In this document: positions 49,323 to 57,336 of the stretch, one piece after another
Layout: each line of letters begins with the position of its first letter
Position numbering within the stretch: position 1 is the first letter of the stretch
Source: Rhizobium mesosinicum
GTDB taxonomy: Bacteria; Pseudomonadota; Alphaproteobacteria; Rhizobiales; Rhizobiaceae
Reading direction: 5' to 3'
Assembly (NCBI RefSeq): GCF_019511345.1
Contig: NZ_JAEUAK010000011.1
Span: 62,001-126,000, forward strand
DNA: 64,000 nucleotides
The notes under the pieces: model-generated
What the model was told of the DNA's origin: nothing
Database searches by the model: none
The model's input: the letters and a program-made list of their open reading frames with translations, nothing else
Position numbers and translations under genes: made by a program

Positions 49323-49446
49323 GCGCCGTGCGCGACCGCGCTAGGCCACCCGGCGGCGATCAAAGCGGCATTGACAGGCAGCGGCGTGTACACCGGCAAT
49401 GCGTCTCACAAAGTTCGTCAGGACAAACTGCAAGAATTTGCCACGG

Positions 49447-50349
49447 TCATAATCGAAGTTTCATGCGACTTTGCAGAAGATCCGTGATCGCCGCGGCCAG
49501 AAAATCGGCAACACGACGAATGCGGGCACTCGTGCGGACCTCCTCGTGCATGACCAGCCAGACCGGCATCGGCGGCATGAGATCGATCGGCACGCGCTCC
49601 AGCGTCGGAACTTTGTCAGCCAGCATGACCTGAGCGAAGCCGACGCCCAGCCCCGCGAGCGTCAAGTTCCAATAGACCATCTGATCGTCGCATCTGATTG
49701 GAAACATGCCTCTCTGAACAGGTTGGCCATTGGCCGCAAATACTTTCAGAATGACTTCGCTTCGGTCAAAGCCGATGATGTCGTGCTCCAAAAGATCCCG
49801 CATCGTGGCGATGCGGCCGCGCTTTTCGAAATATGATCTGGCTCCATAGAGGCCGAGGGGCGCATCCCCCAGCTTGCGCGCGATCAAGTCGCCATGTGTC
49901 GGATCGGCCATACGAATAGCGATGTCGGCGTCTCGTCGCAGCAGATTTTGATTTGTGTCCGAAGCGACCAGCTCGATCTGAATGCTGGGCTCAGCCTGTC
50001 GAAGCTCGGCCAGGATCGAGGGCAGCCACATATTCGCGACCATGACCGAACTCGTCACACGGACGGTGCCTGTCAACTGCTGCGAGCGGCCGAATGCCTT
50101 GAGAGCCAGGGCCTGAGCGGCCTCCCCCATGTTTCTGGCGTCGCCGATGAGCCCGAGTGCGGCTTCCGTTGGCTCGAGCCCGCGTGCCGTGCGTACGAAC
50201 AGCGTTACACCAAGCACACCCTCCAGCTCGCGAACATGGCGGCTGAGCGTGGGCTGAGCCACCTTCAAGCGCGACGCTGCAGACGAAAGCGATCCCGATT
50301 CTACGACCGCCAGAAATGTTCGCAGCAAGGTCCAGTCCAGTCGCTCCAT
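49447..50349 (-). CDS. LysR-family transcriptional regulator
   Basis: A 300-residue LysR regulator. The helix-turn-helix is LDWTLLRTFLAVVESGSLSS and LKVAQPTLSRHVRELEGVLG. The effector domain contains GTVRVTSSVMVANMWLPSIL and RRDADIAIRMADPTHGDL. ATG 50349 has GGGGAGAG just upstream. It is divergent from a four-gene enzyme operon (50631-53745) over a 281-bp AT-rich intergenic region that contains an ATCCAC-AGA-GTGGAT dyad at 50552-50566. It is very probably the regulator of that operon. Confidence 0.88.
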   Translation of the reverse strand: MERLDWTLLRTFLAVVESGSLSSAASRLKVAQPTLSRHVRELEGVLGVTLFVRTARGLEPTEAALGLIGDARNMGEAAQALALKAFGRSQQLTGTVRVTSSVMVANMWLPSILAELRQAEPSIQIELVASDTNQNLLRRDADIAIRMADPTHGDLIARKLGDAPLGLYGARSYFEKRGRIATMRDLLEHDIIGFDRSEVILKVFAANGQPVQRGMFPIRCDDQMVYWNLTLAGLGVGFAQVMLADKVPTLERVPIDLMPPMPVWLVMHEEVRTSARIRRVADFLAAAITDLLQSRMKLRL

Positions 50350-50551
50350 CGCTCTCCCCAAACCAATGCTGCGCTGCGATTTCCCGACCTGTCGGCGCAT
50401 GGGCTATGCAAAACTGTATAGGTCAGATCCATTTTTAGCCAGTCCAAATTGTTCCAGTCCTGTCTAAGTTTAATTCAGCTCCATCGGCGAGCTGTTGAAA
50501 ATGTTAGGTATTAAACGGGATTCGTGAGCATAACAGGATCATAAAAAATAT

Positions 50552-50566
50552 ATCCACAGAGTGGAT
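50552..50566. promoter_or_regulatory. Dyad upstream of the hydrolase operon
   Basis: ATCCAC and GTGGAT are perfect arms around AGA, 65 bp upstream of the start at 50631 in the LysR/operon intergenic region. It is a candidate LysR or other activator site; assignment is by position. Confidence 0.35.
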
Positions 50567-50630
50567 TCACGATTGATGCTTGCATAAAGAGAGTAGTTCT
50601 GCGCTACGGCGCGTTAAAGAGGATGTGAAG

Positions 50631-51827
50631 ATGAAAGTTGTATTCAAAGACGACCATTTCGCATTTGAACTCGTCAGAAATCTCGGCTTTATGTACTATG
50701 GCGGATCTGACCTTGGGGAGAGCGTAGCTACCGCCAGCAAGATCAAGGAAGGAGACTTTGAGAACTGGTTCGACGAATGGGACAAACGCGCTCGGCGCAC
50801 ATTGTCTCGTGCCGAGGTCAGCTTCTCCAAGGGGCACCTCGTCAGCGCTCGCGAGGCGTATCTGCGGGCGTCGACCTACTTCCGCATGGCGGAATTCTAT
50901 CTTCACGGGAATCCGGACGACCCACGTATCCTCTCGGAATCCCGAGCCTCCCAGGCTGCTTACAAGAAGGCTGCGGATCTCACTGGACCGACATGGGAAC
51001 GCGTAGAGATCCCCTACGAAAATACGACGCTTCCAGGATACTTCTACAAGGTCGACGACAGTGGCAAACCCCGTCCGACCATCATCTACCATGGCGGCTT
51101 CGATTCCAGCCTCGAGGAATTGTTCTACTATGCCGGCGCTCCCGCCAACAGGCGTGGCTACAATTGCCTGACCTTCGACGGACCTGGACAAGGCGCGCCG
51201 ATGCGCGAACAAAAGCTGCCTTTTCGGTATGACTGGGAAAAAGTCGTCACGCCGGCCGTCGATTATGCCTTGACGCGACCTGATGTCGACGGTGCCAACC
51301 TCGTACAGATCGGCATGAGCCTTGGCGGCTATCTTTCTGCGCGCGCCGCTGCCTTTGAACATCGTTTCCGCGCGAACGTCTTTTTCGACGGCGTTTACGA
51401 CTTCTACGAATCCTTGCACAAGATGCTGCCGGCAGATGCGATCGCTGCTTTCGAAGCGGGCGACGCTGAACGTTGTCAGAAGATCGTCGAAGCGGCTATG
51501 CCGAGCAGCACCTCTCTGCGTTGGGTTGTCACCCAGGGCCTCTGGTCTTTCGGCGTGAAGTCGGTCGCCGAATTTCTGGAAAAAAGCAAGGCCTTCAACA
51601 TGCGCGACGTCATCAAGCAGATCAGGTCTCCGTGCCTGGTCATGGAAGCGGCGGCAGACATCTTCTTCGAGGGGCAGCCGAGGCACGTCTACAACGAGCT
51701 CACTTCGCCAAAGACATTTGCGGAATTCACGGCGGAAGATGGCGCTGAAAATCACTGCCAGTCCGGCGCCCTCGCATTCAAGGACCAGGTCGTCTTCGAC
51801 TGGATCGACGAGACGTTGAAGTCCTGA
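50631..51827 (+). CDS. Alpha/beta hydrolase (FrsA/pseudooxynicotine-hydrolase-like)
   Basis: A 398-residue hydrolase with a helical N-terminal cap (about residues 40-125, DEWDKRARRTLSRAEVSFSK, RASTYFRMAEFYLHG) and a C-terminal catalytic domain: IIYHGGFDSS, TFDGPGQGAP, the nucleophile elbow GMSLGG (Ser230), Asp in EAAADIFFEG and His in GAENHC. The layout matches 2,6-dihydroxypseudooxynicotine hydrolase and DUF1100 esterases that split C-C or ester bonds. ATG 50631 has GAGG 7 bases upstream. It is the first gene of an operon with CMD-like, metallo-beta-lactamase-fold and tautomerase genes. Confidence 0.84.
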   Translation: MKVVFKDDHFAFELVRNLGFMYYGGSDLGESVATASKIKEGDFENWFDEWDKRARRTLSRAEVSFSKGHLVSAREAYLRASTYFRMAEFYLHGNPDDPRILSESRASQAAYKKAADLTGPTWERVEIPYENTTLPGYFYKVDDSGKPRPTIIYHGGFDSSLEELFYYAGAPANRRGYNCLTFDGPGQGAPMREQKLPFRYDWEKVVTPAVDYALTRPDVDGANLVQIGMSLGGYLSARAAAFEHRFRANVFFDGVYDFYESLHKMLPADAIAAFEAGDAERCQKIVEAAMPSSTSLRWVVTQGLWSFGVKSVAEFLEKSKAFNMRDVIKQIRSPCLVMEAAADIFFEGQPRHVYNELTSPKTFAEFTAEDGAENHCQSGALAFKDQVVFDWIDETLKS

Positions 51828-51907
51828 CCCATCGGGCGCAGGCGTGAACGGCTTCACCAGCCTTCACGCCTCCGGGCCATCGAACCAGTGAAAAGCAGGA
51901 GACAGAG

Positions 51908-52501
51908 ATGCAGCACGTAGATAGCGGGCCAGGCGGGCGCTTGCCGCTCCTCGACCCGAAGGAGCTGAAAGGTGAACAGGCAGATCTCTATAAAACCTTG
52001 AGATCGACGCTGATCGCCTGGGCGGAAGAAAGCGGCTTCCAGGGCCAGACACCGGCTGGTGAATTGATCGGCCCGTTCAACCCCTACCTCTACAGCACCG
52101 GGATCACACCGGGATTCCTGGCATGGATGGCTGCCGACAAGACCGGCACCACCCTCGACAAGAGGGTTCATGAGGTTGTGATCCTGAGCGTCGGCGCGGT
52201 GTGGCAGTCGCCTTACGAACTCTATGCGCATTCAGCAGTGGCCCGGAAGGTCGGCGTCCCGGAGGCAGCCATCCAAGCCCTGGTTCGTGGGGAGCATTCC
52301 GATGAACTCACGCCCGCGGAACAGGTGGCTCGACGGTTTGCGACCCAGCTTGCGAGCGATCGTCGCGTGGACGACGAGCTTTACAAGGAAGCGGAACATA
52401 TCTTCGGCACACGCGGGTTGGTCGACATGGTGTACCTCGTCGGCCTGTATCTTCTTACCTGCGCTTTGTTGAACGCATTCGAAATCCCTGCCCCGGAATA
52501 G
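51908..52501 (+). CDS. Carboxymuconolactone-decarboxylase-like protein
   Basis: A 197-residue all-helical CMD/AhpD-fold protein. The core is KRVHEVVILSVGAVWQSPYE followed by LYAHSAVARKVGVPEAAIQA. The AhpD C-x-x-C pair is absent; instead Glu and His (YELYAHSAVA) are present, as in non-peroxidase members that may act as decarboxylases or hydratases. It follows the hydrolase gene by 80 bp with AGGAGA upstream. The substrate is unknown but probably a product of the neighbouring enzymes. Confidence 0.83.
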   Translation: MQHVDSGPGGRLPLLDPKELKGEQADLYKTLRSTLIAWAEESGFQGQTPAGELIGPFNPYLYSTGITPGFLAWMAADKTGTTLDKRVHEVVILSVGAVWQSPYELYAHSAVARKVGVPEAAIQALVRGEHSDELTPAEQVARRFATQLASDRRVDDELYKEAEHIFGTRGLVDMVYLVGLYLLTCALLNAFEIPAPE

Positions 52502-52566
52502 ATCTTCTTCATACCGGCTGCTTAGATTTTGGCAGCCGCCTGTGTTTTCAAGCAACGGAGGCAGGA

Positions 52567-53391
52567 ATGTCAGATACGGTATCAATCTCCCACGCGACCT
52601 TCGGCCTGATGGGTCCATTGACGCATACACCCACGCGCTCGATGACGATCCATTGCGTGATCTTCCAGATCGGCGAACGGGTCATTCTGCTCGACACGGG
52701 CTTCGGCACGCGCGAAATGCTGGATCCGAACGGCCTCCTTGGCCAGGATGCGCTTTTCAAGCTGGGCATCGTCGTCGACATCAGGCTAACCGCATTGGAG
52801 CGCCTCAAGGCAAGGGGGATCAGACCTGAGCAGGTGAGCGATATCATCCTCACACATCTCGATAATGATCATGCCGGCGGCCTCTATGATTTCCCCGATG
52901 CGACGGTGCATCTCGCGAGTGAAGAGCTCGACGCTTTCGACGGACTGAAGCCAAGAGGTCCTTATAGGCCTTACCAGATTTCGCATCGGACGAAATTTCA
53001 GACATATGAACCGTCGGACGAGACGTGGTTCGGGCTGGCTGCCCGCAGCCTTAACCTACCGGGCGTTCTCGACGCGAAACTCATCCCCCTTCCCGGTCAT
53101 ACCGAGGGCCATTGCGGCGTCGCTTTCCGCGACGGTCAAAAATGGTGTCTCCACGCAGGCGATGCCTATTTCGACAGGACGATCAACTTCCTCACGCCTC
53201 CGCCGGGATTGCCGCTCGAGATCGCTTTCCAGACGAGCGCCGGCGACCGTGAGGCGAGCATCGCGAAGCTCAAACAGCTGAGGGAGGAGAATGGGCAGCA
53301 GGTCGACATATTCTGCACCCATGATCAAAGCGAATATCTGAGCCACACCGCCGGTCGCGGATCTCCCGACGCCCTGTCCGTCCTCGGATAG
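52567..53391 (+). CDS. Metallo-beta-lactamase-fold hydrolase
   Basis: A 274-residue MBL-fold enzyme. The metal motif is THLDNDHAGG (His97, Asp99, Asp101, His102), with later ligands in LPGHTEGHCGV, HAGDAYFD and a final FCTHD. The second His of the usual HxHxDH is Asp99, so the metal site differs from classic AHL lactonases, which it otherwise resembles in length and layout. Lactone or ester hydrolysis is likely. GGAGG precedes ATG 52567. It is the third gene of the operon, followed by a hairpin at 53404-53443. Confidence 0.82.
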   Translation: MSDTVSISHATFGLMGPLTHTPTRSMTIHCVIFQIGERVILLDTGFGTREMLDPNGLLGQDALFKLGIVVDIRLTALERLKARGIRPEQVSDIILTHLDNDHAGGLYDFPDATVHLASEELDAFDGLKPRGPYRPYQISHRTKFQTYEPSDETWFGLAARSLNLPGVLDAKLIPLPGHTEGHCGVAFRDGQKWCLHAGDAYFDRTINFLTPPPGLPLEIAFQTSAGDREASIAKLKQLREENGQQVDIFCTHDQSEYLSHTAGRGSPDALSVLG

Positions 53392-53403
53392 GGCGTCACC
53401 CAC

Positions 53404-53443
53404 CCGGCCCGGTCACCGGCGCGACGATCTCCCGACGGGCCGG
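53404..53443 (+). terminator. Intergenic hairpin within the operon
   Basis: CCGGCCCG (53404-53411) and CGGGCCGG (53436-53443) are perfect arms, followed by TTT. It lies between the MBL and tautomerase genes and could attenuate the last gene or be a processing site. The long 24-nt loop lowers confidence. Confidence 0.4.
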
Positions 53444-53532
53444 TTTCTAAACCCGGTATCTCAACGCAGCCTCGACAGCCGGCATTGCGGGCGCTGTCTC
53501 ATCACCAATTGCCGATCAACAGGAGTAACATC

Positions 53533-53745
53533 ATGCCATTCGCAAATTTCAAGGTTCCGGAAGCCGCGCTGACACGCGCGCAAAAGGAGGAGATCGTCCA
53601 CCGCACCACGGCGATGCTTGTGGAATATTTCTCCGAAGCAGCGCGTCCCCACACGATGGTCTTGATCGAGGAGATCAAGGATGGCGGCTACGCCCGCGCT
53701 GACGAGGTTTTCGTCATCCCCGAAGCCTATCGCGCGAAAGATTGA
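53533..53745 (+). CDS. 4-oxalocrotonate tautomerase-family enzyme
   Basis: A 70-residue tautomerase. After the initiator Met the next residue is Pro (MPFANFKVPEAALTRAQKEE), which becomes the catalytic N-terminal Pro. ATG 53533 follows AGGAG, which rules out the upstream 53485 frame start. Family members isomerise dienols in aromatic catabolism as small oligomers. Together with the CMD-like gene this suggests ring-cleavage or lactone chemistry. It is the last gene of the group. Confidence 0.85.
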   Translation: MPFANFKVPEAALTRAQKEEIVHRTTAMLVEYFSEAARPHTMVLIEEIKDGGYARADEVFVIPEAYRAKD

Positions 53746-54003
53746 CCTTTAGGACTTCGTCGCCGTTAGTCTCATGGACGAGCGGTCCCATGTGGCCGCC
53801 TCGTTAACCACACTTGGGAGGCGCGCGGCAAAGACCCCGAACGGGAAGTCCGGACCCTTCAGCGTTTTACTGAATCTCAAGCCGGTAAGAATGGCTGCTG
53901 CGATGGCTACGCGGCGCCTGGTAAGCGACAGTTCCTGGTGCCGCATGGGCCTGGCGACGACGTCAAACATTGCGGCTACAGATAGCGCGGTCTGCCAAGG
54001 CCA
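53746..54003. other. Gene-poor stretch
   Basis: Between the tautomerase and PRC-barrel genes no gene can be supported. A reverse-strand frame of 73 codons (53749-53970) begins MFDVVARPMRHQELSL, but it has no clear ribosome site or known domain. I see no terminator with a T-tract. Confidence 0.4.
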
Positions 54004-54028
54004 GGAACAAATGAGAGTTGCCGGGGTT
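54004..54028 (+). promoter_or_regulatory. EcfG-like promoter for the PRC-barrel gene
   Basis: GGAAC (54004-54008), 16 bp, then GGTT (54025-54028). This differs from the GGAAC-N16-CGTT consensus at one base and lies 30 bp upstream of the PRC-barrel start. PRC-barrel genes are frequent members of the rhizobial general stress regulon. Confidence 0.5.
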
Positions 54029-54057
54029 CATGCCTCACATGACAAAGGAGGAATCTC

Positions 54058-54345
54058 ATGGACCATAGCAATCATGTTCGATTGGCAGCGGATGAACTCA
54101 CGCCGGTAAACCTCGAGGGCGCGACCGTCTATGGAGCCAATGACGAGAAAGTTGGAACGGTAGATCACCTCCACGGAACCAGTCTCGCCGTCATAGATGT
54201 CGGCGGCTTCCTCGGGATTGGAGCCAAACCTGTCGCCGTCCCATTCAAAGATTTCGACTGGATGAGAGATGAGGACGGCGTCGTGCACGCCGTGATGGGC
54301 TGGACCAAGGACCAGCTCAAAGACATGCCCGAGCACCGGGATTGA
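54058..54345 (+). CDS. PRC-barrel domain protein
   Basis: A 95-residue protein with one PRC-barrel: NLEGATVYGANDEKVGTVDH, then LAVIDVGGFLGIGAKPVAVP and FKDFDWMRDEDGVVH. It is probably cytoplasmic or peripheral and RNA- or protein-binding. AAAGGAGG precedes ATG 54058. An EcfG-like promoter lies just upstream and a strong hairpin just downstream, so it is a single-gene stress transcript. The exact molecular role of such stand-alone barrels is unknown. Confidence 0.88.
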   Translation: MDHSNHVRLAADELTPVNLEGATVYGANDEKVGTVDHLHGTSLAVIDVGGFLGIGAKPVAVPFKDFDWMRDEDGVVHAVMGWTKDQLKDMPEHRD

Positions 54346-54377
54346 AGCAAAGCCCGGCCCAAGTGCCGGGCTTTGCT
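54346..54377 (+). terminator. Strong hairpin after the PRC-barrel gene
   Basis: AGCAAAGCCCGGC (54346-54358) and GCCGGGCTTTGCT (54365-54377) form a perfect 13-bp stem with a 6-nt loop, starting at the gene's stop. There is no separate T-tract beyond the stem. Confidence 0.7.
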
Positions 54378-54413
54378 CCGCTGTGATCTGGATTTGTTAA
54401 GATGGTGGAAGGC

Positions 54414-54959
54414 ATGGAAGCGCAAAAGATGTTCTTTGACAAAAGCGACTGGGTGCCTAACAACCAGACGCTTCCGGTTATCGTCTACCGCGAAATCTTC
54501 ATCTGCGAAGACGGGTGTGAGGAGTTTGCGCGCCTGTTCACCTCACACGGGTGGGAAGGTATATGGCGCGACGGGGTTTTCGATTATCAGCACTATCACG
54601 CGGGCGCTCACGAAGTGCTTGGCGTCGGAAGAGGAACGGCCAAGCTGCTGATCGGCGGCCCTACCGGTAAAGTGCTCGAGTTGCACCCGGGAGATTGTCT
54701 CGTTCTTCCGGCAGGGACGGGACATCAAAACCTGGGCGCGAGCAGCGACTTTCAGGTGGTCGGTGCCTACCCTCCAGGCCAACATCCTGATGTTCAGACA
54801 AGCGATGCGACCGCAGAACTCCTCAAAAAGATCGCCGAGGTCCCATTGCCGGAAACCGATCCGGTGCAAGGCGCCTCTGGTCCGCTGTTTGAGGCCTGGC
54901 ATCTCGGCGACAGGCAAGCAACCGATTCAGGTATCGCTTCGGCGGGAAAAAGCGGTTGA
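54414..54959 (+). CDS. Cupin-domain protein (YjlB-like)
   Basis: A 181-residue cupin. Motif 1 is FDYQHYHAGAHEVLGVGRG and motif 2 is LELHPGDCLVLPAGTGHQNL, giving the His/Glu metal ligands. The flanking PVIVYREIFICEDGCEEFAR and GAYPPGQHPDVQTS are shared by the YjlB-like group of unknown substrate. I prefer ATG 54414, with GGA seven bases before it, over ATG 54402. It follows the PRC-barrel terminator and precedes the convergent hydrolase gene by about 80 bp. Confidence 0.8.
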   Translation: MEAQKMFFDKSDWVPNNQTLPVIVYREIFICEDGCEEFARLFTSHGWEGIWRDGVFDYQHYHAGAHEVLGVGRGTAKLLIGGPTGKVLELHPGDCLVLPAGTGHQNLGASSDFQVVGAYPPGQHPDVQTSDATAELLKKIAEVPLPETDPVQGASGPLFEAWHLGDRQATDSGIASAGKSG

Positions 54960-55043
54960 GTATATTGGACGGTATCGCCCGTGTTTGCCTGTCTTGCCAG
55001 CACCCAGGCACACTGGCCCGTCAAAGGGAGGCGTAGAAGCCAA

Positions 55044-56000
55044 TCACCGCCCCATATCCGGCGTCTTGCCCGCAAGATCGCCCGGCGTCTTGCCCGCAAG
55101 ATCGCCCGGCGTCTTGCCCGCAAGATCGCCCGGCGTCTTGCCCGCATGATCGCCCAGCATCGCCAAGGCCAGATCGCGCGCGACATGGTGCGGCATATGG
55201 CCGATGCCGTCGAGCAGCTCGACCCTTGCCGCAGAATGCCTCTCCTGCAGCCAGTCGATATGCCAGCGGGGCTCGATGACCCGGTCCTCGCGTCCGAAGA
55301 GGACGGAGAGCGGCAGATCGGCCGGCAGGCTTTTAAGCGTCTCCATGTCGCCGTTGAAGGCCCGGAGTTCCTCGGCCATGGTGGCGATCGAGGCGGCATT
55401 GACCATATGCATGGCCGGCAGGGTGGAAAGCTCCGATGTCACCGGATTGGGATAGGACGAAGCGCGCAGGCCGCGCTCGAGGAAATAGGACGACCAGCGG
55501 GCGATCACGTGCTGGCGGATGACAGGACCCACAAACGGCGCCATGGCGCTGCGCAGCACGATGAACGGCTTGAAGGGAACCGGCCGGCAGCAGGGCGAGA
55601 TCAGAAACAGGCCCTTGACGAGATCCGGCCGGCGGGCGGAAAGATGCAGCGCCGGCGCGCAGCCGATCGAATGGGCAGCGAGCACCACCTGCTCCTCCAC
55701 CTCCAGGGCCTCCAGGAAACGCTCCAGCCAGAAGGACTGGCCGAGCGGGCCGCGCTCGCCGGCCGGCAGTGCCTGGCTGAAACCGTAACCCGGCCTGTCG
55801 GGCGCGATGATGTTGAACCCGCTGTCCGCAAACGGCATCATCACCTCCTCGGCGATACTGCCGCAGCCATGCAGCAGCACGACGGGATTTCCGTCTGCGC
55901 TTCCGCTTTCGAGCATATGGATCTGCTCGCGACCGGTTTCGATGATGTTGCCGACCTTCGGGGATACGGCCGGCGGAGGGAGAGGCTGCCCATACTTCAT
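55044..56000 (-). CDS. Alpha/beta hydrolase with repeat-bearing C-terminus
   Basis: A 318-residue hydrolase. It has VVLLHGCGSIAEE, the DRPGYGFS segment, the nucleophile elbow AHSIGCAP (Ser111), Asp in LFGREDRVIEP and His in GIGHMPHHVARDL. The last ~30 residues are an eight-residue tandem repeat (GKTPGDLA) encoded by a 24-bp DNA repeat, then PDMGR. The repeat lies after the catalytic His, so it extends the protein without touching the fold. No signal peptide is evident. ATG 56000 is preferred over the TTG at 56015. It is downstream of napC on the same strand. Confidence 0.82.
   Translation of the reverse strand: MKYGQPLPPPAVSPKVGNIIETGREQIHMLESGSADGNPVVLLHGCGSIAEEVMMPFADSGFNIIAPDRPGYGFSQALPAGERGPLGQSFWLERFLEALEVEEQVVLAAHSIGCAPALHLSARRPDLVKGLFLISPCCRPVPFKPFIVLRSAMAPFVGPVIRQHVIARWSSYFLERGLRASSYPNPVTSELSTLPAMHMVNAASIATMAEELRAFNGDMETLKSLPADLPLSVLFGREDRVIEPRWHIDWLQERHSAARVELLDGIGHMPHHVARDLALAMLGDHAGKTPGDLAGKTPGDLAGKTPGDLAGKTPDMGR
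55058..55153. repeat. 24-bp tandem repeat, four units
   Basis: Four consecutive 24-bp units (55058, 55082, 55106, 55130) are near-identical; the core is GGCGTCTTGCCCGCAAGATC and the last unit has one changed base (CATG for CAAG). They keep the reading frame of the hydrolase gene, so copy number could vary by slippage without breaking it. Confidence 0.9.
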
Positions 56001-56122
56001 GGCGCCGAAACGCAAGTGCGGGGCAAAACGTTCCGCTCGCCCGCGAAAATCAGGCTGCTTTCAGACGGTTAGAGCATGACGCATGCCCTGCCCTCTTTGA
56101 GACATCAGCAAGGCGCCGCCCG

Positions 56123-56830
56123 TCAGTCATTGACGGCCACCGCATCGGCTGTGTCGAGATATGCCGCGAGCTTGGCCCGGTCATGCCATCCAAGATCGGC
56201 AGTCTTGCCCATCAGCTCGGCCGGAACCTTCCAGCCGGGATCGACGCCTCTCATGTCTGGCAGTTCATGGGCGATGCCCTTGTGGCAATCGATGCAGGTC
56301 GCCTTGCCAGGCAGCAGGTAACGCGTGTGGATCTCGGCAGCGCGCACGGTCTGTTTCGTCAGGTCCATGGCACCCATCGAGTGGCAGTTGCGGCATTCCA
56401 GGCTGTCATTGGCCTTCAGCCGCGCCCATTCGTGCTGGGCGAGTTCCAGCCGCTTGTCGAGGAATTTTTCGCGCGTGTTGATCGTCCCGAATATCTTGCC
56501 CCAGACCTCCTTCGACGCCTGCATCTTGCGGGCGATCTTGTTGGTCCATTGGTGCGGCACATGACAATCCGGGCATGTGGCGCGAACGCCCGAGCGGTTG
56601 GAGAAGTGAACCGTGCGGCTGAGCTCCTCATAGACGTTCGTCCGCATTTCATGGCAGCCGGTGCAGAAAGCCTCGGTGTTGGTCACCTCGAGCGCCGTGT
56701 TGAACGCGCCCCAGAACATGACCCCGCCGACGAAGCCGCCAAGCGTCAGGAAAGCCAGGCTGAGTGTCGCGGCCCGGGTGCTCAGCAAGCGCCAGCACCA
56801 GAGGACTATCGCTTTGATCCTGCCGGTCAT
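56123..56830 (-). CDS. napC: NapC, membrane tetraheme cytochrome c
   Basis: A 235-residue quinol dehydrogenase. One N-terminal membrane anchor (about residues 20-45, LSLAFLTLGGFVGGVMFWG) is followed by four heme motifs: CTGCH, CPDCH, CRNCH and CIDCH. NapC carries electrons from the quinol pool to NapB/NapA in the periplasm. It overlaps napB by 4 bp (start at 56830, napB stop at 56827). It is the last gene of napEFDABC. Confidence 0.95.
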   Translation of the reverse strand: MTGRIKAIVLWCWRLLSTRAATLSLAFLTLGGFVGGVMFWGAFNTALEVTNTEAFCTGCHEMRTNVYEELSRTVHFSNRSGVRATCPDCHVPHQWTNKIARKMQASKEVWGKIFGTINTREKFLDKRLELAQHEWARLKANDSLECRNCHSMGAMDLTKQTVRAAEIHTRYLLPGKATCIDCHKGIAHELPDMRGVDPGWKVPAELMGKTADLGWHDRAKLAAYLDTADAVAVND

Positions 56831-57336
56831 TGCTCGCTTCCCGCAGGCTTGAAGCCCAGCTCGCTCATGTCCTTGAAACTGTTCGGAACCAGCGGCTTCG
56901 CATCCGCCTGCGGCACATGGCAGGCGGTGCAGAAATATCGACGCGGCGAGACGTCGGCCAGCATCTGCCCCTCGCGGGTCATGTAGTGGGTGACGCTGAT
57001 CATCGGCGCGCCCGAGCCTTCCGTCAGCTCGCGCCGATGGCAGGACAGACAGCGATTGGTATTGACGGTCAGCTGGTAGCCCTCGATCGAATGCGGGATG
57101 ATCGGAGGCTGGTCCGGATAGTTCCGCATCTTCCTGATGTCATCGACGACCCATTTGGGAACTGGTTTGGCCTCCTTGCTCTCCATCGGGTTTTCGTTGC
57201 CGGACAGCGAGGGCACCATCTGCGCCAGCGTGACGGTGCCGGTCAGCATAAGAAGAGCGACGGCCACGATCGCCCGGATGCGCCGCGTGATCAAGCGACG
57301 GCCAATCACGCGACCGGAAGAATCTTGACTGCGCAT
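56827..57336 (-). CDS. napB: NapB, diheme cytochrome c of nitrate reductase
   Basis: A 169-residue periplasmic electron-transfer subunit. After an N-terminal signal (IRAIVAVALLMLTGTVTLA) come two heme sites, CLSCH and CTACH, and the conserved PPIIPHSIEGYQLTVNTNRC. NapB passes electrons from NapC to NapA. The ATG at 57336 overlaps the end of napA by 31 bp. A GTG at 57309 that overlaps the napA stop as GTGA is an equally good start. Order and spacing match napEFDABC. Confidence 0.94.
   Translation of the reverse strand: MRSQDSSGRVIGRRLITRRIRAIVAVALLMLTGTVTLAQMVPSLSGNENPMESKEAKPVPKWVVDDIRKMRNYPDQPPIIPHSIEGYQLTVNTNRCLSCHRRELTEGSGAPMISVTHYMTREGQMLADVSPRRYFCTACHVPQADAKPLVPNSFKDMSELGFKPAGSEQ

Noticed and set aside
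52567..53391. Naming the MBL-fold protein as an acyl-homoserine lactonase
   Set aside because: The motif HLDNDH lacks the second His of HxHxDH, and no direct evidence for that substrate is visible.
53749..53970. 73-codon reverse ORF after the tautomerase
   Set aside because: No ribosome site, no domain and no operon context; kept only as a gene-poor stretch.
55058..55153. Possible CRISPR-like array
   Set aside because: The 24-bp units are directly adjacent with no spacers and encode a protein repeat.
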